Positions 1 to 10,288 of a stretch of 64,000 bases of DNA are shown here, in pieces. A program made the position numbers and the translations under genes. The notes beneath the pieces were generated by a model. It worked only from the letters and a program-made list of their open reading frames with translations. It was not told the origin of the DNA and ran no database searches. The stretch lies in the NCBI GenBank assembly GCA_004026145.2, contig CP034983.1, positions 10,370,658 through 10,434,657 of the forward strand. The letters are read 5' to 3'. The first letter of the stretch is position 1. Every line of letters begins with the position of its first letter. This stretch comes from Takifugu bimaculatus. Lineage: Eukaryota; Chordata; Actinopteri; Tetraodontiformes; Tetraodontidae.

Positions 1-1804
1 GAAAACCAAGGAACTCTAACAATGGAAAAAAAACGTCCGTTTTTAAACTTCAAGTGTAACGGACATCTGACAACATCCCCCCCCCATTCCAATCAGATTA
101 CTTTAATCGGATTACTTTAATCTGATAACACTTGTTTACAGCCGACACTCCGTTAGCCTTTCCTTTGTTGTGTCTCTTCCGATGAATGATGCCGTTATTC
201 CCCTTAGACTGGGATGGATAGCTCTTGTTAGCTCTTTGTTAGCTCTCTAACGTCTGATGCTGACGGATGATTTTGGTCGTAACTCAGCTCCAACTGCCGC
301 TTCCATCGAAGCTCCTCGGCGGTTCCAGCTGTGGTTTCCCGCCTCCGTCACGTCCTCACGCCGTGGCGTCGATGCCTTCGGAGCGCCGTCTGCTGCGGCT
401 GTCTCCAAACAGCCACTCACCTGTCTGAGTGTGCAGACAGGTGTGCAGGAACAGGCTCCGGTCTGGGCCGGGGTCGGACGCACGCCACGCTCGCCACGTT
501 TGACTGCGTCCTCTAAAATCTCCCCGTATATTCATGAAAATGTCGTTTTTTTTCCCCTCCCTGGAATTAGAAAATATCCATAAAATCAGCCGTAGTCATA
601 AACTAAACGCGTCAGATGTAATAAACCTCAGCATGTGTAATAAAGGCCAACATGTTAACAGCGTGTCATAAACGTCGTAAATGTTGTACTGGTGGACTCT
701 TGGAAGTGGGCGGGGCCACAGGTCAGGTGGGCGGGTCTTTGGCATTTCGGACAGGTGACATCGGACACGTGGAATCGAAAATACGGGATCGGTATTTCAA
801 GAGGAAGCGGTTTTCCGGGCGTAAATGAATCTTTTATTGGGAATAAAGGGATAAAAGATGGAGTCTGTTGGGAAATGGCAGATTAAAGCGCCACGGATGC
901 GCTTTGATTCCGGGCTCTCGCCGCCGTCTGCCTGTGACGTGCGAAGCATCGGCGAGACACCTGACCCAGATTCAATCCCGACATCTGCGGCCCTGCCGAC
1001 TCACGCGCAGGCTCCATAATTCATCAGGAATACGGGATACGATCCGGGACCGAGGCTGTTCAGGAACGCCTCACCAGCGGCAGATGCAACCAAACATTCC
1101 CAGACTTGTAAATCTTTACGCCACGGCAGCAATCTGAGATTCCCGTTGCCAAGGCAACTAAAAGCACTGTTGGCTAAATATGAATGATATTAGCCGCTGT
1201 CGGCTAGCATACTCGGCTGTCAGCTAGTGCACCACTGATGGTGGATAATTAGCTTTCAGGTGAGCGACCAGGTTGGCTACTTCCTGCCTGAAAGCTTCTT
1301 CGGTGGTATTGGTGGCGTTCCAGTGTAAAAGTGTGTGAATCGTGTCCCAGCATGCCGCGCTTCAGTGGTTCTGGCAGGCTGCGGACCCCGGGGAGAGTTG
1401 CTCGTGTGTTTTTAAGCCCGGGAGACTATTGGTGTTATTTCCAGGGTGACCTCTGCGTCCGACCCCGGCGGCGCCGCGTTGTGACTTTAGGCGAGCGGAG
1501 TCGTAGCAGCGGCGCCGTGATTGAGACCTTTTCTTTCCGTGCGCACAAGGACACAAACCCTGAGGGCAGGTGGGGCCTGATGGATCTTTGGCCATGAGCT
1601 CCGGCCCGGAACGACGGAGGGAACAAAGACGAACGTGTTCAGATTCGGTTATCAAATCAATGACGCCTGGATTCGACGTTTCATCCGTGTTTCCAGGTTT
1701 CTTTGTTAGCAAAACTCGGGGGAAGGTTGCGTTCCAGTTGGTTGTCGAATCCCACGTAATCCTTTTTTAACCTAATTTGACCTAGTTCTGCTCAAACGTA
1801 CTCG
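1..1804. other. Non-coding DNA, no supported gene
   Basis: I see no gene here. Open frames are short, overlap on both strands and lack splice context or recognisable protein. The block has scattered CpG dinucleotides and TTAGC/GCTAA words typical of the rest of the window. A short polypyrimidine run occurs near 78-87. Confidence 0.6.
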
Positions 1805-2083
1805 GATCCTCCTCCCGCTCCTCCTCCCCCCGCTCCTCCTCCCCCCACTCCTCCTGCTCCTCCACCTGCTCCTCCTGCTCCTCCTCCCCCCACTCCTCCT
1901 GCTCCTCCACCTGCTCCTCCCGCTCCTCCTGCTTCTCCCACTCCACCTGCTCCTCCCGCTCCACCTGCTCCTCCCGCTCCACCTGCTCCTCCCGCTCCTC
2001 CTGCTTCTCCCGCTTCTCCTCCTCCTCCTGCTCCTCCCGCTCCACCTGCTCCTTCTGCTCCTCCCGCTCCTCCTCATCCCTCA
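1805..2083. repeat. Polypyrimidine (CTCCTC/CCGCTC) low-complexity tract
   Basis: About 280 bp are almost pure C/T on the plus strand, built from CTCCTCC, CTCCTGC and CTCCACC words. The opposite strand is an unbroken purine tract apart from CTCCACC and GC steps. Apparent Arg/Ser/Gly and Glu/Gln proteins read from it are composition artefacts. Long homopurine-homopyrimidine tracts can adopt triplex (H-DNA) structures. Confidence 0.9.
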
Positions 2084-2209
2084 CAAATCCTCTGCCGGCC
2101 TCACCTCTGTGTCTCCGCTGTGGTGCAGAGACGCTTCACTGACTTCCCTTTTTTGCATCACCTGTTTTGAAGAATCAGTTCAAAGACGTTAGAAAACTGG
2201 GCCGCACGC

Positions 2210-2474
2210 GCTCCTCCTGCTCCTTCTCTTCCTCCTTCTCCTCCCTCTCCTCCTCCTCCCCCTGCTCCTCCTCCTGCTGCTCTTCCTCCTCCTCCTCCTG
2301 CTCCTTCTCTTCCTCCTGCTCCTCCCAGTCCTCCTCCTCCCGCTCTTCCTCCTCCTCCTGCTCCTCCTCCCCCACCTCCTCCTCCTCCCGCTCCTCCCCC
2401 CGCTCTTCCTCCCCCCGCTCCTCCTCCCCCTGCTCCTCCTGCTCCTCCTCCTGCTCCCCCTCCTCCTCCTGTTT
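2210..2474. repeat. Second polypyrimidine (TCCTCC/TGCTCC) tract
   Basis: A second C/T-rich tract of about 265 bp starts about 130 bp after the first, in the same orientation, with TCCTCC, TGCTCC and TCTTCC words. The Ser/Cys/Pro-rich frame reading through it at 2167-2520 is low complexity and not a credible protein. Confidence 0.9.
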
Positions 2475-3290
2475 AGCCCTTTCTCAAAAGGCGAATTCGT
2501 CCGTCCCGGCGTCCTCGTGAGACCTCGGTCACGGTGGACTCTGGGACAGCTCGGTATCCCACAATGCATTTCACCCCGTGCAAATGCATTTCCGAAATAG
2601 CAAATCCAGCTGAGGCCTCACAGTGCAGACGTCCACCAACCCCCTCCAGATCCCGCTAGTGCGCGATTACCTAGCTTTCCATGCTAACAGCGCTAGCTGG
2701 AGTCGGCTCGGGCTCGTCACATTAATGCGGAACAAAGAGAAATCCCATTAATTGGATCGTCAATAGATCCACCTCTGCAGGACAAACACGGCTGCCTGAG
2801 CAGCGGCTTAATCGGAACGCTAAACGTCATTAAAATTCCGTGGCGCTCCGCCGGCACTGGACCGTTTGCACCAGGTAATGAGAAAAAAGCCCCGAGGATG
2901 TGTTTGCCTCGGTGCTCACCAGCATGCCGGAACCCGGTAATTAACTGCCGAGCGCCTGAATGACACCGCAGCCGTTTGAAGGTAAACAATGTGACTTTCC
3001 AGGATTTTTACCCCCCACTGGGATGTTTCCTGGAGGAAGCAGGAAGTCCTGCATGTTCCTGCTAACGCCGTGTGTGTCTTCGTTAACGTTCTTCGCCATT
3101 TACATCGTTGTCACGGGGCTGTCGGCGACCTTTAACCTCCAGGAGCAGGTTATCAGGTTATCGCCCGGAGGAAGTCTGGATCCGTTAAAGACGGATTCGG
3201 AGTCGGAGTCGGTCGAGACTTGTTTTAGTTCATAGAATGAAGGGATGAGAGAACTCGCTGAGGAACCTCACTTGACTCCTTTAGATGACA
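2475..3290. other. Non-coding DNA, no supported gene
   Basis: Ordinary mixed-composition sequence. No ORF with a recognisable domain, no RNA gene and no transposon ends were seen. Confidence 0.55.
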
Positions 3291-3291
3291 G

Positions 3292-3387
3292 GGAGAAAAG
3301 GCAGAGGACGATGAGGAGAAGGTGGAAAATGAGGAGTGGGAAGGGGAAGAGGAGGAGGAGGAAATGGCGGAGTAAAAGAAGGATGGC

Positions 3388-3421
<34 letters not shown>

Positions 3422-3424
3422 TGA
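3292..3424. repeat. Polypurine (GAGGA)n tract
   Basis: Imperfect GAGGAG/GGAAGA repeats make an A/G-rich tract of about 130 bp on the plus strand. It is the opposite strand polarity to the two CT tracts about 1 kb upstream, so the plus strand carries pyrimidine tracts followed by a complementary purine tract. Confidence 0.85.
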
Positions 3425-6400
3425 AGATCACAATTGACCTTCAGCTGCAGATGTTTGATCAGAGAAAATTAAGGTCAACTCCTAGAGACCGTGTAGTGGT
3501 GACGCCTTCCCGAATGCTCCCGCAGGTAACCAGAAAGGTTCAGGTGGGTCTGGAATGGAGGAGGGGGGGTTTATATTTGTATATTTGGGGCAACGTTACT
3601 GAAATTCCGAACCTTCAGGCGTTCCTCCCTCCGGTAAAGTTGTCTGAGATCAGTCTGGCAGCTGGAGCTGAAGTTGGATCAAAACGGGCGTCTCGGTTTT
3701 CTCGTTGTTCCAGTTGACAGCAGCAGCGTTCCGATCAGCGGCGTTCCCTTCAGCAGCGTTCCCATCAGAGTAGTCAATTAATAGATCATTGAGTTTGTTC
3801 TCGGTTACCGTCTGTGACCGTAATGGTTTCAAGCTAGCATACATGAGGTCACCTGGATTTACCACTTCCTGAACCACAGCCCCCCCTTCCTGTGAAACGG
3901 TCGGCTAATCCGCGCTAAGTCGCTAAACTAGCGCCGTGCTTCTCATCGAAGCCTCTCGAATTGATCGCGCCCTTGTGCGTCTGACGTTTCCTCTACAAAC
4001 ACCCCATCGGATGTCAGCGGCGTCGATTAACTCCACAGGCCTCATCAGAGCTCGTTATTGTGCCAATTAGCACTCCAGCTGCCAGAGCCCTGGCAGTTTA
4101 GCTTAGCACCAGATGTTAGCGTTCCAGAGTCCGTCCACACCTGCGCTGCTGTTGGGGGTTTGATAAAGGAAACGGGGAAAAGTGTCACCTCAGGAGTCGA
4201 TGTAACTTTATATCACGGTCTGTTACCAACGAGCTCGTCCCAGAAGATTGTTTCTGTTTTAGCCACCTCAAAAAAAATATCCCAGATTTAAACCACAACT
4301 GCTAAATAGCTAACTCAGACATAGCTTTTCTAATGTCTGACGTGTCAATGACACAGCATGACGGTGAAGTCTAGCGCACATTGCTAGCTTAGCTTCACGT
4401 TGCTAGCTTCACAGCCCTGCTGGATTAGGCAGCTCAAACCAGTTTGTCAATTTGAGGTCTTGCAAGCGAACATTTAGCAACTATTTTAGTTAGCATGTTC
4501 AGCTTAATTTCTTGGCACAGGTTTGACTAATTACTAGCTTAAAGCCCAATAACAGAACTCTACAGTATATGATCGGAATCATCATTCGCCAGTTAGCCAT
4601 TATCAGCTATTATAAAAACAAATTGATTATTGGTTGGGAACCTGCTGACAACAGGTATCCAGGCCTGTGTCCGGCCTCCAGAAAGGCGTCTTATGTTTTT
4701 CCTCCCGCTAACGTCGGCGTGGAATTGTCTCTCAGAGGATCCGGGAGAGACGTGGATCACACAGACGTACCGACAGGTGCATCACTTACCTGTGATCCAG
4801 GTTGGATCCCGACAAACTGGAGCTTCTCTCCTTTTATCGGAGGCTTTGATCTGCCTCGCCCGAGCATCTGGCGGCGCGTCGGAGCGGCCGAGATTCCCTC
4901 TCCAATCTGTTACCTACAGCAGGCGCGCCTTTGTGGAGGAGCGGCCAACAGAACCCATCAGCCGGCGCCGTTCTGATGTGTAATCGGTCTCACGTGGGGG
5001 CTGCTGAATAACCTCTGTAATCTGCCGCTAACATGTATCCGCCTTTTTCGGCGGCGGCGCCGTTATTGCCATGGTGGGGTCCCGCTCAGCTGTCACACAT
5101 GCGGCGCTCCAGATAAGGCCCGGGGGATTAACTGAGCTTAGATGTTTTGCTGCGCCAGGGGACATTTTCTGAAAGCGGCGTATTTTAAACGAGGAATTAA
5201 CGGACTGGCGTTCCTCCAGGGGAGGGGGGAGCGAGCTAACGGCGGCTACCGTATGTTCACTGTTCCCAAACCAGCCTGGTGCGTTCTCCAGAGGGAGAAC
5301 AAACGTTTTAGCATTCGCAAGATCTCGCTGCCTTGTCTTTGATGTCGGTCCGGCCCTTTGATGTACCGGGTTCCTCCAACCTGCACTAATTGGACCTGTT
5401 TCGGTCCTCGCCAACCGACCATTTCTGTGACGGACGGGACACGCTTCTGCGTCTCCATCTTGGTTTCTGCTGCTGGAGCTAATTTGCTGAGCCTCCGCTA
5501 TGCGGTTTGTCCTGATGGATTCGTCTCAGGCGGTTCTGACCCTCCTGGTCAGTACCGACCCATCTGTGATGCCATCCTGGCTGAAATATTTGTCTCCCGT
5601 CTCGCTGCAATAGATGAGCTGGTCCGACGCGCGTTTTTCCTCCAACACGCTCAGTTTTTTTTATCGCTAACGCCTGTTTCCTGCAGTTCCGCTGCTCATT
5701 TCTTCACTTTTACCATTTAATTTACAAGTTTGGAAGGAGGGATTAAAATGTGTAATTGGTTTGAGCTCGGTGGATTCGGATTATATTGGAATGTTTTTTA
5801 CTTCAGTACTACGGTGATGAAATTAGGAACCGAAAATGATTTTCATTTGCATCTTTTAAAAAAAAAATAGTGCTATTATTGTAACTTTTATAGAGGGTCT
5901 GTGAGGTTATTAGCTTAATCTTCAAAAATGTAGCTAGCATATTGTCCTTTTCATCAGTTTTTTAAATTAGTTTGTTCATTATACACTAAAAAATAACTTA
6001 AATTTGACAGCAAAATGATCATTTTTTTTCACTAGCTATGGTGGATTTAAAAAAAAAAACCGTTAATAGTTGTGTTGCAGTTGTGCATTTGGCAACAACA
6101 TTAAATTAGCTTCAAAGCAAAGTTATTTCCTAATGTTGCATTTTTTACATCAAGGGAAAATAAAACTGAGCCCCTGGAAAAGTTACTCCGCTGAAGGCGT
6201 GTCTGAGGTTCTGGAATTTGCGGACAAATGGGTTTAAACTTGCGTTTAGCCTCGGGCAAAAATGTAGATAAACACAGCTTTAAGTTAACGCCAGTCGGAG
6301 CTGTAACGAGTTTGTTCCGCCTTGTTTTTGTGGTGGGTCGCTGTAGTTTAAGCTAGTTCTAGCGTACAAAGCCTATATTTAATTGTACTTTAATTGTGGT

Positions 6401-8084
6401 TGGTTTTAGAAACACTCACGAAGAGGCGTCGCCTCTCTTTAGGAGAAAATACCTCTTAAATATTTTTTTTTTCCCTTCAGGGTCAATAAAGAGAAAACAA
6501 GAAATGCAGGTTGCTAAAAATGTTGAATGGCGGCTAAACCGTTTGTTTCTGGTTTGAAGGAGTGGCCACATGTTCTCCTCATCTTTCTGAGGTTGACTCG
6601 CGGAGGTGAAGGATCCTCGTTCTCCACGCCACAGCCATCGTCTCTTAGCAACATGCTACATCTCCAGCCGACTGGCTCATGAAAGCGTTAGCTCGCGGCG
6701 TCGCCTCCAGTGAGGCGCTTTAGCTGAGATGCTGCGTGCGACGGAACTCTAATGAGGCGGTTTTCCACCCAAAGCTGCCCCCCCCTCCACACTTCTTCCT
6801 GGATGAACATTTACCTGCTGTTCGCCTCAAGAAACCAGCAGGAGCTGCTTTGAGTGACACCTGTGCGGTTCGCCGGAGCGTGACGGACCCGGCGCCACCA
6901 GGCGCTAATGCCCTTGGGTGCCCTGGCTGACGCGGCCATGCTAGCACGTGTAAGGCCGCGGCTGCGCCTTTTCGCCGGCCGATATTGCCGTAATCGGATC
7001 CTTTCAGCCACCGAGGTCCAACCGTCAAAACACCTCCGGACCGGCGCCGCAGCTTTTCCTCATAAACGTGTGGGTTTTCTTTTTTTCTCCGCTGGATTCG
7101 ATTGTGTCGCCGTCTCTGCGGGAGACTCGGATTCAATCAGGGAGTTGAGGCTGTTCCAGTCGCGGCGATGCTCCGCCTCATCCGAGGAAATGAGGCGAAG
7201 CTCTGACACAAACGGCTCCTGGCACGAGAGGAAACATCACCTGTGAAGCGTCGGGACGCCGGCGGACGTCCCAGCGGCGTCTCAACAGCCCTCGTTTGTA
7301 CGTTCCAGATTAATTAAAAACGCGGATGCTGTTTGAAGTGTGGGCGGCGCCGCTGCGCTCCTCCAACTCCCGTCTCCGGGATATTCTCTGACTTTGGGCC
7401 TCCAGCGGGATGGAAATCAAGGCTTTGATCTGCTTTGAAATGTGCCCTGGCGAGAGCTTTCATCAGCGACCTGGTGGTTCTGACGGAGGTTCTGACGGTC
7501 GTCCACATCCGCGCCTGCTGTCCTTTATGTCCAGATGAGAGACAAATATTGGCTGGAGAGGTGCGCTGAATACATCCACCTCCGCCCGCCTGTTGGGCGG
7601 AGTTGGGATTTGTGCTGACTGGCACCAGTAGGAGACGAGCGAAGTATCGGAATCGTATCGGTAGCTGGTCCGATACCAGCCACGCTAATAATGTAGATGA
7701 CTAAGGCTAAGCTACAAAAGTCGGCGGCTGCGGTTGTTGCTAACTAGCCCAACTTCCAACGTCCTTGGACTGACCGCGTGGCGGTGGTTCCTTGTTCCGT
7801 TACCGTGGCCGACCAGGAGGGGGCGTCGCCCACTGCTCCTTTCTCACGATTCCGACAGTTTGTCTCATACCAGCTGGGCTCCGCGTGACACGTTTAACGT
7901 AAGAGCGCCTAAAAATAATGGCGTGCACGGGGCCGCTGTGCTGCACCTGCTCGGCTCGGGCGCCACGGTTGCATCATCGTCTGGCTGACGCTCCGGAGCG
8001 CCGCGAGCTTCGCAGATTTACATCTCGCCCCGGCGCTCACAGCTCGCCTCGTCCTGCTGCTTCCAGGTAGTTTGTCATATAGAG

Positions 8085-8086
<2 letters not shown>
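3425..8086. other. Non-coding upstream region of rnf152, no supported gene
   Basis: About 4.7 kb without a defensible coding exon. Roughly 5.7-6.5 kb is AT-rich with A and T runs. Roughly 6.65-7.3 kb and 7.8-8.05 kb are richer in CpG. A non-coding first exon of rnf152 could lie here; for example, CTTCCAG followed by GTAGTT at about 8060-8072 has donor form. Nothing in the sequence fixes it. A CTCF-like core is at 7813-7825. Confidence 0.4.
7813..7825 (+). promoter_or_regulatory. CTCF-like core motif
   Basis: CCAGGAGGGGGCG fits the general CTCF core (CCASYAGRKGGCR) in plus orientation. It is a sequence match only. Such 13-mers also occur by chance. Confidence 0.35.

Positions 8087-8118
<32 letters not shown>
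8087..8118. repeat. (GT)16 microsatellite
   Basis: Uninterrupted GT dinucleotides over 32 bp. Confidence 0.97.
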
Positions 8119-8123
<5 letters not shown>

Positions 8124-8222
8124 AGGCTGTGCAGGTTATTTTTAACTTCACTCTGCTGGGACATGCGAACTTTCTCCTCAGCTCATTGTAGTGGTGGCCC
8201 TGCAGGGAAGTGTGTTTTACAG

Positions 8223-8225
<3 letters not shown>

Positions 8226-8263
<38 letters not shown>
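8226..8263. repeat. (TG)19 microsatellite
   Basis: Uninterrupted TG dinucleotides over about 38 bp, about 110 bp after a similar tract. The Cys-Val frames through both are artefacts. Confidence 0.97.
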
Positions 8264-8267
<4 letters not shown>

Positions 8268-8446
8268 TTCCAGGGTGTGTGAAGTCACGCGGCTCCATTC
8301 TGACCTTCCCCGTCCCGCCATGACGTCACATTTTGCTTCTGTGGAAACGATCTCCATCTTTCGTTATTATTCTATGTTGCCGTGACAACAGTTGGGTCAT
8401 GACCTTTAAAAAAAAAACATGCTGTTGCTAGCTAGCTGTTTAGTTT

Positions 8447-8469
8447 CCTTTGATGTTTTACATCAAAGG
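8447..8469. promoter_or_regulatory. Perfect inverted repeat made of two TCF/LEF-like words
   Basis: CCTTTGATGT and its exact reverse complement ACATCAAAGG flank a 3-base TTT spacer. Each arm contains CTTTGAT, which matches the TCF/LEF (also SOX-like) HMG-box core. It could be a paired HMG-factor site or simply a chance palindrome. Confidence 0.35.
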
Positions 8470-8532
8470 CAAGCATTAGCATCATGCTTTTAAGATGATG
8501 TAGAGATCTAAGCTGAAAGGATCCTTTTATTC

Positions 8533-8930
8533 TACAGTAGCTGATACTTCTAAAGTTACTGGTACTACTAAAGTTACAGGTACTACTAAAGTTACAGGTA
8601 CTACTAAGGTTACTGGTACTACAGTTACTGGTTCTTCTACAGTTACTGGTACTACTACACTTACTGGTTCGTTTACAGTTACTGGTACTACTAAAGTTAC
8701 TGGTACTACAGTTACTGGTTCTTCTACAGTTACTGGTACTACTACAGTTACTGGTACTACTACAGTTACTGGTTCTTCTACAGTTACTGGTACTACTACA
8801 GTTACTGGTTCGTTTACAGTTACTGGTACTACTAAAGTTACTGGTACTACTAAAGTTACTGGTTCTTCTAAAGTTACTGGTTCTTCTACAGTTACTGGTT
8901 CTTCTACAGTTATTGGTACTACTTGTTGGA
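8533..8930 (+). repeat. 18/15-bp minisatellite (ACTGGTACTACTACAGTT type)
   Basis: About 21 tandem units of 18 bp, two of them shortened to 15 bp, cover nearly 400 bp. Unit variants alternate GGTACTACTACAGTTACT, GGTTCTTCTACAGTTACT and GGTTCGTTTACAGTTACT. The order TAC/15-mer/TTC/TAC/TTCG recurs, which suggests a higher-order duplication. Because every unit is a multiple of three, one plus frame stays open from 8504 to 8938. It would read as Thr/Val/Gly/Ser pentamer and hexamer repeats, ending at TAA 8939-8941. That frame has no ATG and no convincing splice sites, so the block is best called a non-coding minisatellite. Confidence 0.92.
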
Positions 8931-8941
8931 TTGAGAAGTAA

Positions 8942-9482
8942 CTCTGTAAATTAGCGAGTTTTAGCTAGCGTGTTTTATTGGAAGTCACGGTCGACTTCAT
9001 TAGCTTTTGTTGTTAATTCCCACGTGAACCCGTTGTTCTGAGCCGGACTAACCATCCCGTTCCTACCAACCCGTTCTTACCAACCCGTTCCTGACTTGGT
9101 GGCTGGCGGACGCACATTTTAGCACTTTGTAGCCATTGGCTAACGCCTAGGTGATGTCTGTGGCTCCTGAAGGAGGACGCGTGTCTCCTTCAGTGTCCAA
9201 CATGTCCACCGTTATTCCAACCGCTCCAGATGTTGAGCAGTTCCCAGCAGGCCTGGCTGCACAGCTGCTTTCTAACCATCAGCGATTGACGACCTCCGGG
9301 CGGCGCCGCGCCGGAGCGCCCCCAGGAGACGTTAGCGCGCGTGCAGCCGCAGGGCCCATCGATCATTCCAGATCGACTTATGTTGCTTGGTCGGCTAAAA
9401 CCGGCCGCGGCTCCTCAATGATTCCACGTGTGGCCGCGCACGTTTTCCCCGGGACGCTAACGTCCGCTGTCTTCTGTTGCAG
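8942..9482. other. CpG-rich region ending in the rnf152 intron acceptor
   Basis: The first half is unremarkable. From about 9290 CpG becomes dense. The segment ends in a pyrimidine-rich CTGTCTTCTGTTGCAG, whose AG at 9481-9482 is the acceptor of the rnf152 coding exon. So at least the 3' part is probably intron. Confidence 0.5.
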
Positions 9483-9512
9483 ATGAGTAGCCGCGCCGCC
9501 GCCGCAGCCTGA
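9483..9512 (+). other. Possible upstream ORF at the start of the rnf152 coding exon
   Basis: Directly after the predicted acceptor AG, an ATG opens a 9-codon frame rich in Ala codons that stops at TGA 9510-9512. It lies 71 bases upstream of the rnf152 start and is in a different frame. If the acceptor is correct it would be in the 5' leader and could reduce initiation at the main ATG. Confidence 0.3.
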
Positions 9513-9583
9513 CGACCTCGCCGCAGCCGTTGACCCCCCCCTCCCCCCCAGCCGCCGTGGAGCCGCGCGCCCGCTTCGACAGC

Positions 9584-10216
9584 ATGGAGACGCTGTCGCA
9601 GGATTCGGCCCTGGAGTGCCAGATCTGCTTCAACTACTACAGCCCCCGGCGGCGGCCCAAACTCCTGGACTGCCAGCACACGTGCTGCTCCGTCTGCCTG
9701 TCGCAGATGAGCAGCACCCAGAAGGAGATCCGCTGCCCGTGGTGCCGCTGCGTCACCAAACTTCCGCCGGGCTTGTCCGTGTCCCAGTTGCCGGACGACC
9801 CGGACATCATCACCGTCATCGCCATCCCGCACGCCTCCGAGCACACGCCCGTCTTCATACGCCTCCCCAGCAACGGTTGCTACATGGTGCCGCTGCCCGT
9901 CGCCAAGGAGCGGGCGCTGGGCCTGCCGGGGGAGCTGGGGTGCCGCTTCCTGCCCGGAGGGCAGCAGAAGGGGGTGACGGTGCTGACCATACCCGAGCAG
10001 CGGCCGCTGGGCCTGGGCATGTCTCTGGAGAGCGTGGGGATGGAGGCGGGCGAGGGCGAGAGGCGGGGGCCGGTGGGAGGAGGCGGGAAGGGCTCCACGT
10101 GGTCGGGCGTGTGCACGGTGATCCTGGTGGCGTGCGTGCTCCTCTTCCTCCTCGGGATCGTCCTGCACAACATGTCCTGCATCTCCAAACGCTTCACCGT
10201 CATCTCCTGTGGCTGA
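9584..10216 (+). CDS. rnf152: RING finger protein 152, lysosomal membrane E3 ubiquitin ligase
   Basis: The frame encodes 210 residues; vertebrate RNF152 is about 203. The N-terminal C3HC4 RING has zinc ligands at C12, C15, C30, H32, C35, C38, C51 and C54. A conserved middle segment (SQLPDDP, HASEHTPVFI, LPSNGCYM) follows, then a Gly/Glu-rich variable stretch (about 147-168). One hydrophobic membrane segment spans about 175-194, and the tail ends SKRFTVISCG as in the family. The chosen start is the ATG in AGCATGG, giving the family N-terminus METLSQDS. The frame is open further upstream, but there it has no ATG and low complexity. All coding sequence is in one exon, after an acceptor at 9481-9482. 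Known function: RNF152 is tail-anchored in the lysosome and promotes ubiquitination of RagA (and Rheb), restraining mTORC1. Fish additions sit in the variable linker. Identification is firm; the function is transferred from mammalian work. Confidence 0.97.
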   Translation: METLSQDSALECQICFNYYSPRRRPKLLDCQHTCCSVCLSQMSSTQKEIRCPWCRCVTKLPPGLSVSQLPDDPDIITVIAIPHASEHTPVFIRLPSNGCYMVPLPVAKERALGLPGELGCRFLPGGQQKGVTVLTIPEQRPLGLGMSLESVGMEAGEGERRGPVGGGGKGSTWSGVCTVILVACVLLFLLGIVLHNMSCISKRFTVISCG

Positions 10217-10227
10217 GGGCCGCGGTG

Positions 10228-10288
10228 GACCCCCCCCCCCAGCAGCCCCGCCCCCCCGTTGTGGAGCGTTGTTGAGGGGGGGGGGCCA
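10228..10288 (+). other. C-tract/G-tract hairpin candidate just after the rnf152 stop
   Basis: Eleven C residues and, 35 bases later, ten G residues lie in the same transcript 14-70 nt past the stop codon. They could form a very stable GC stem with a CA/GC-rich loop. Homopolymer length is likely polymorphic and prone to assembly error. Confidence 0.5.

Noticed and set aside
1772..2569. Arg/Ser-rich, Glu-rich and Ser-rich proteins over the CT tracts
   Set aside because: They are translations of a low-complexity tract, open in several frames on both strands.
8091..8385. Cys-Val repeat proteins at the GT repeats
   Set aside because: Read-through of dinucleotide repeats.
9530..9583. Longer rnf152 start upstream of 9584
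   Set aside because: The extension has no ATG and is Pro/Ala-rich. The ATG at 9584 gives the conserved family N-terminus in a good context.
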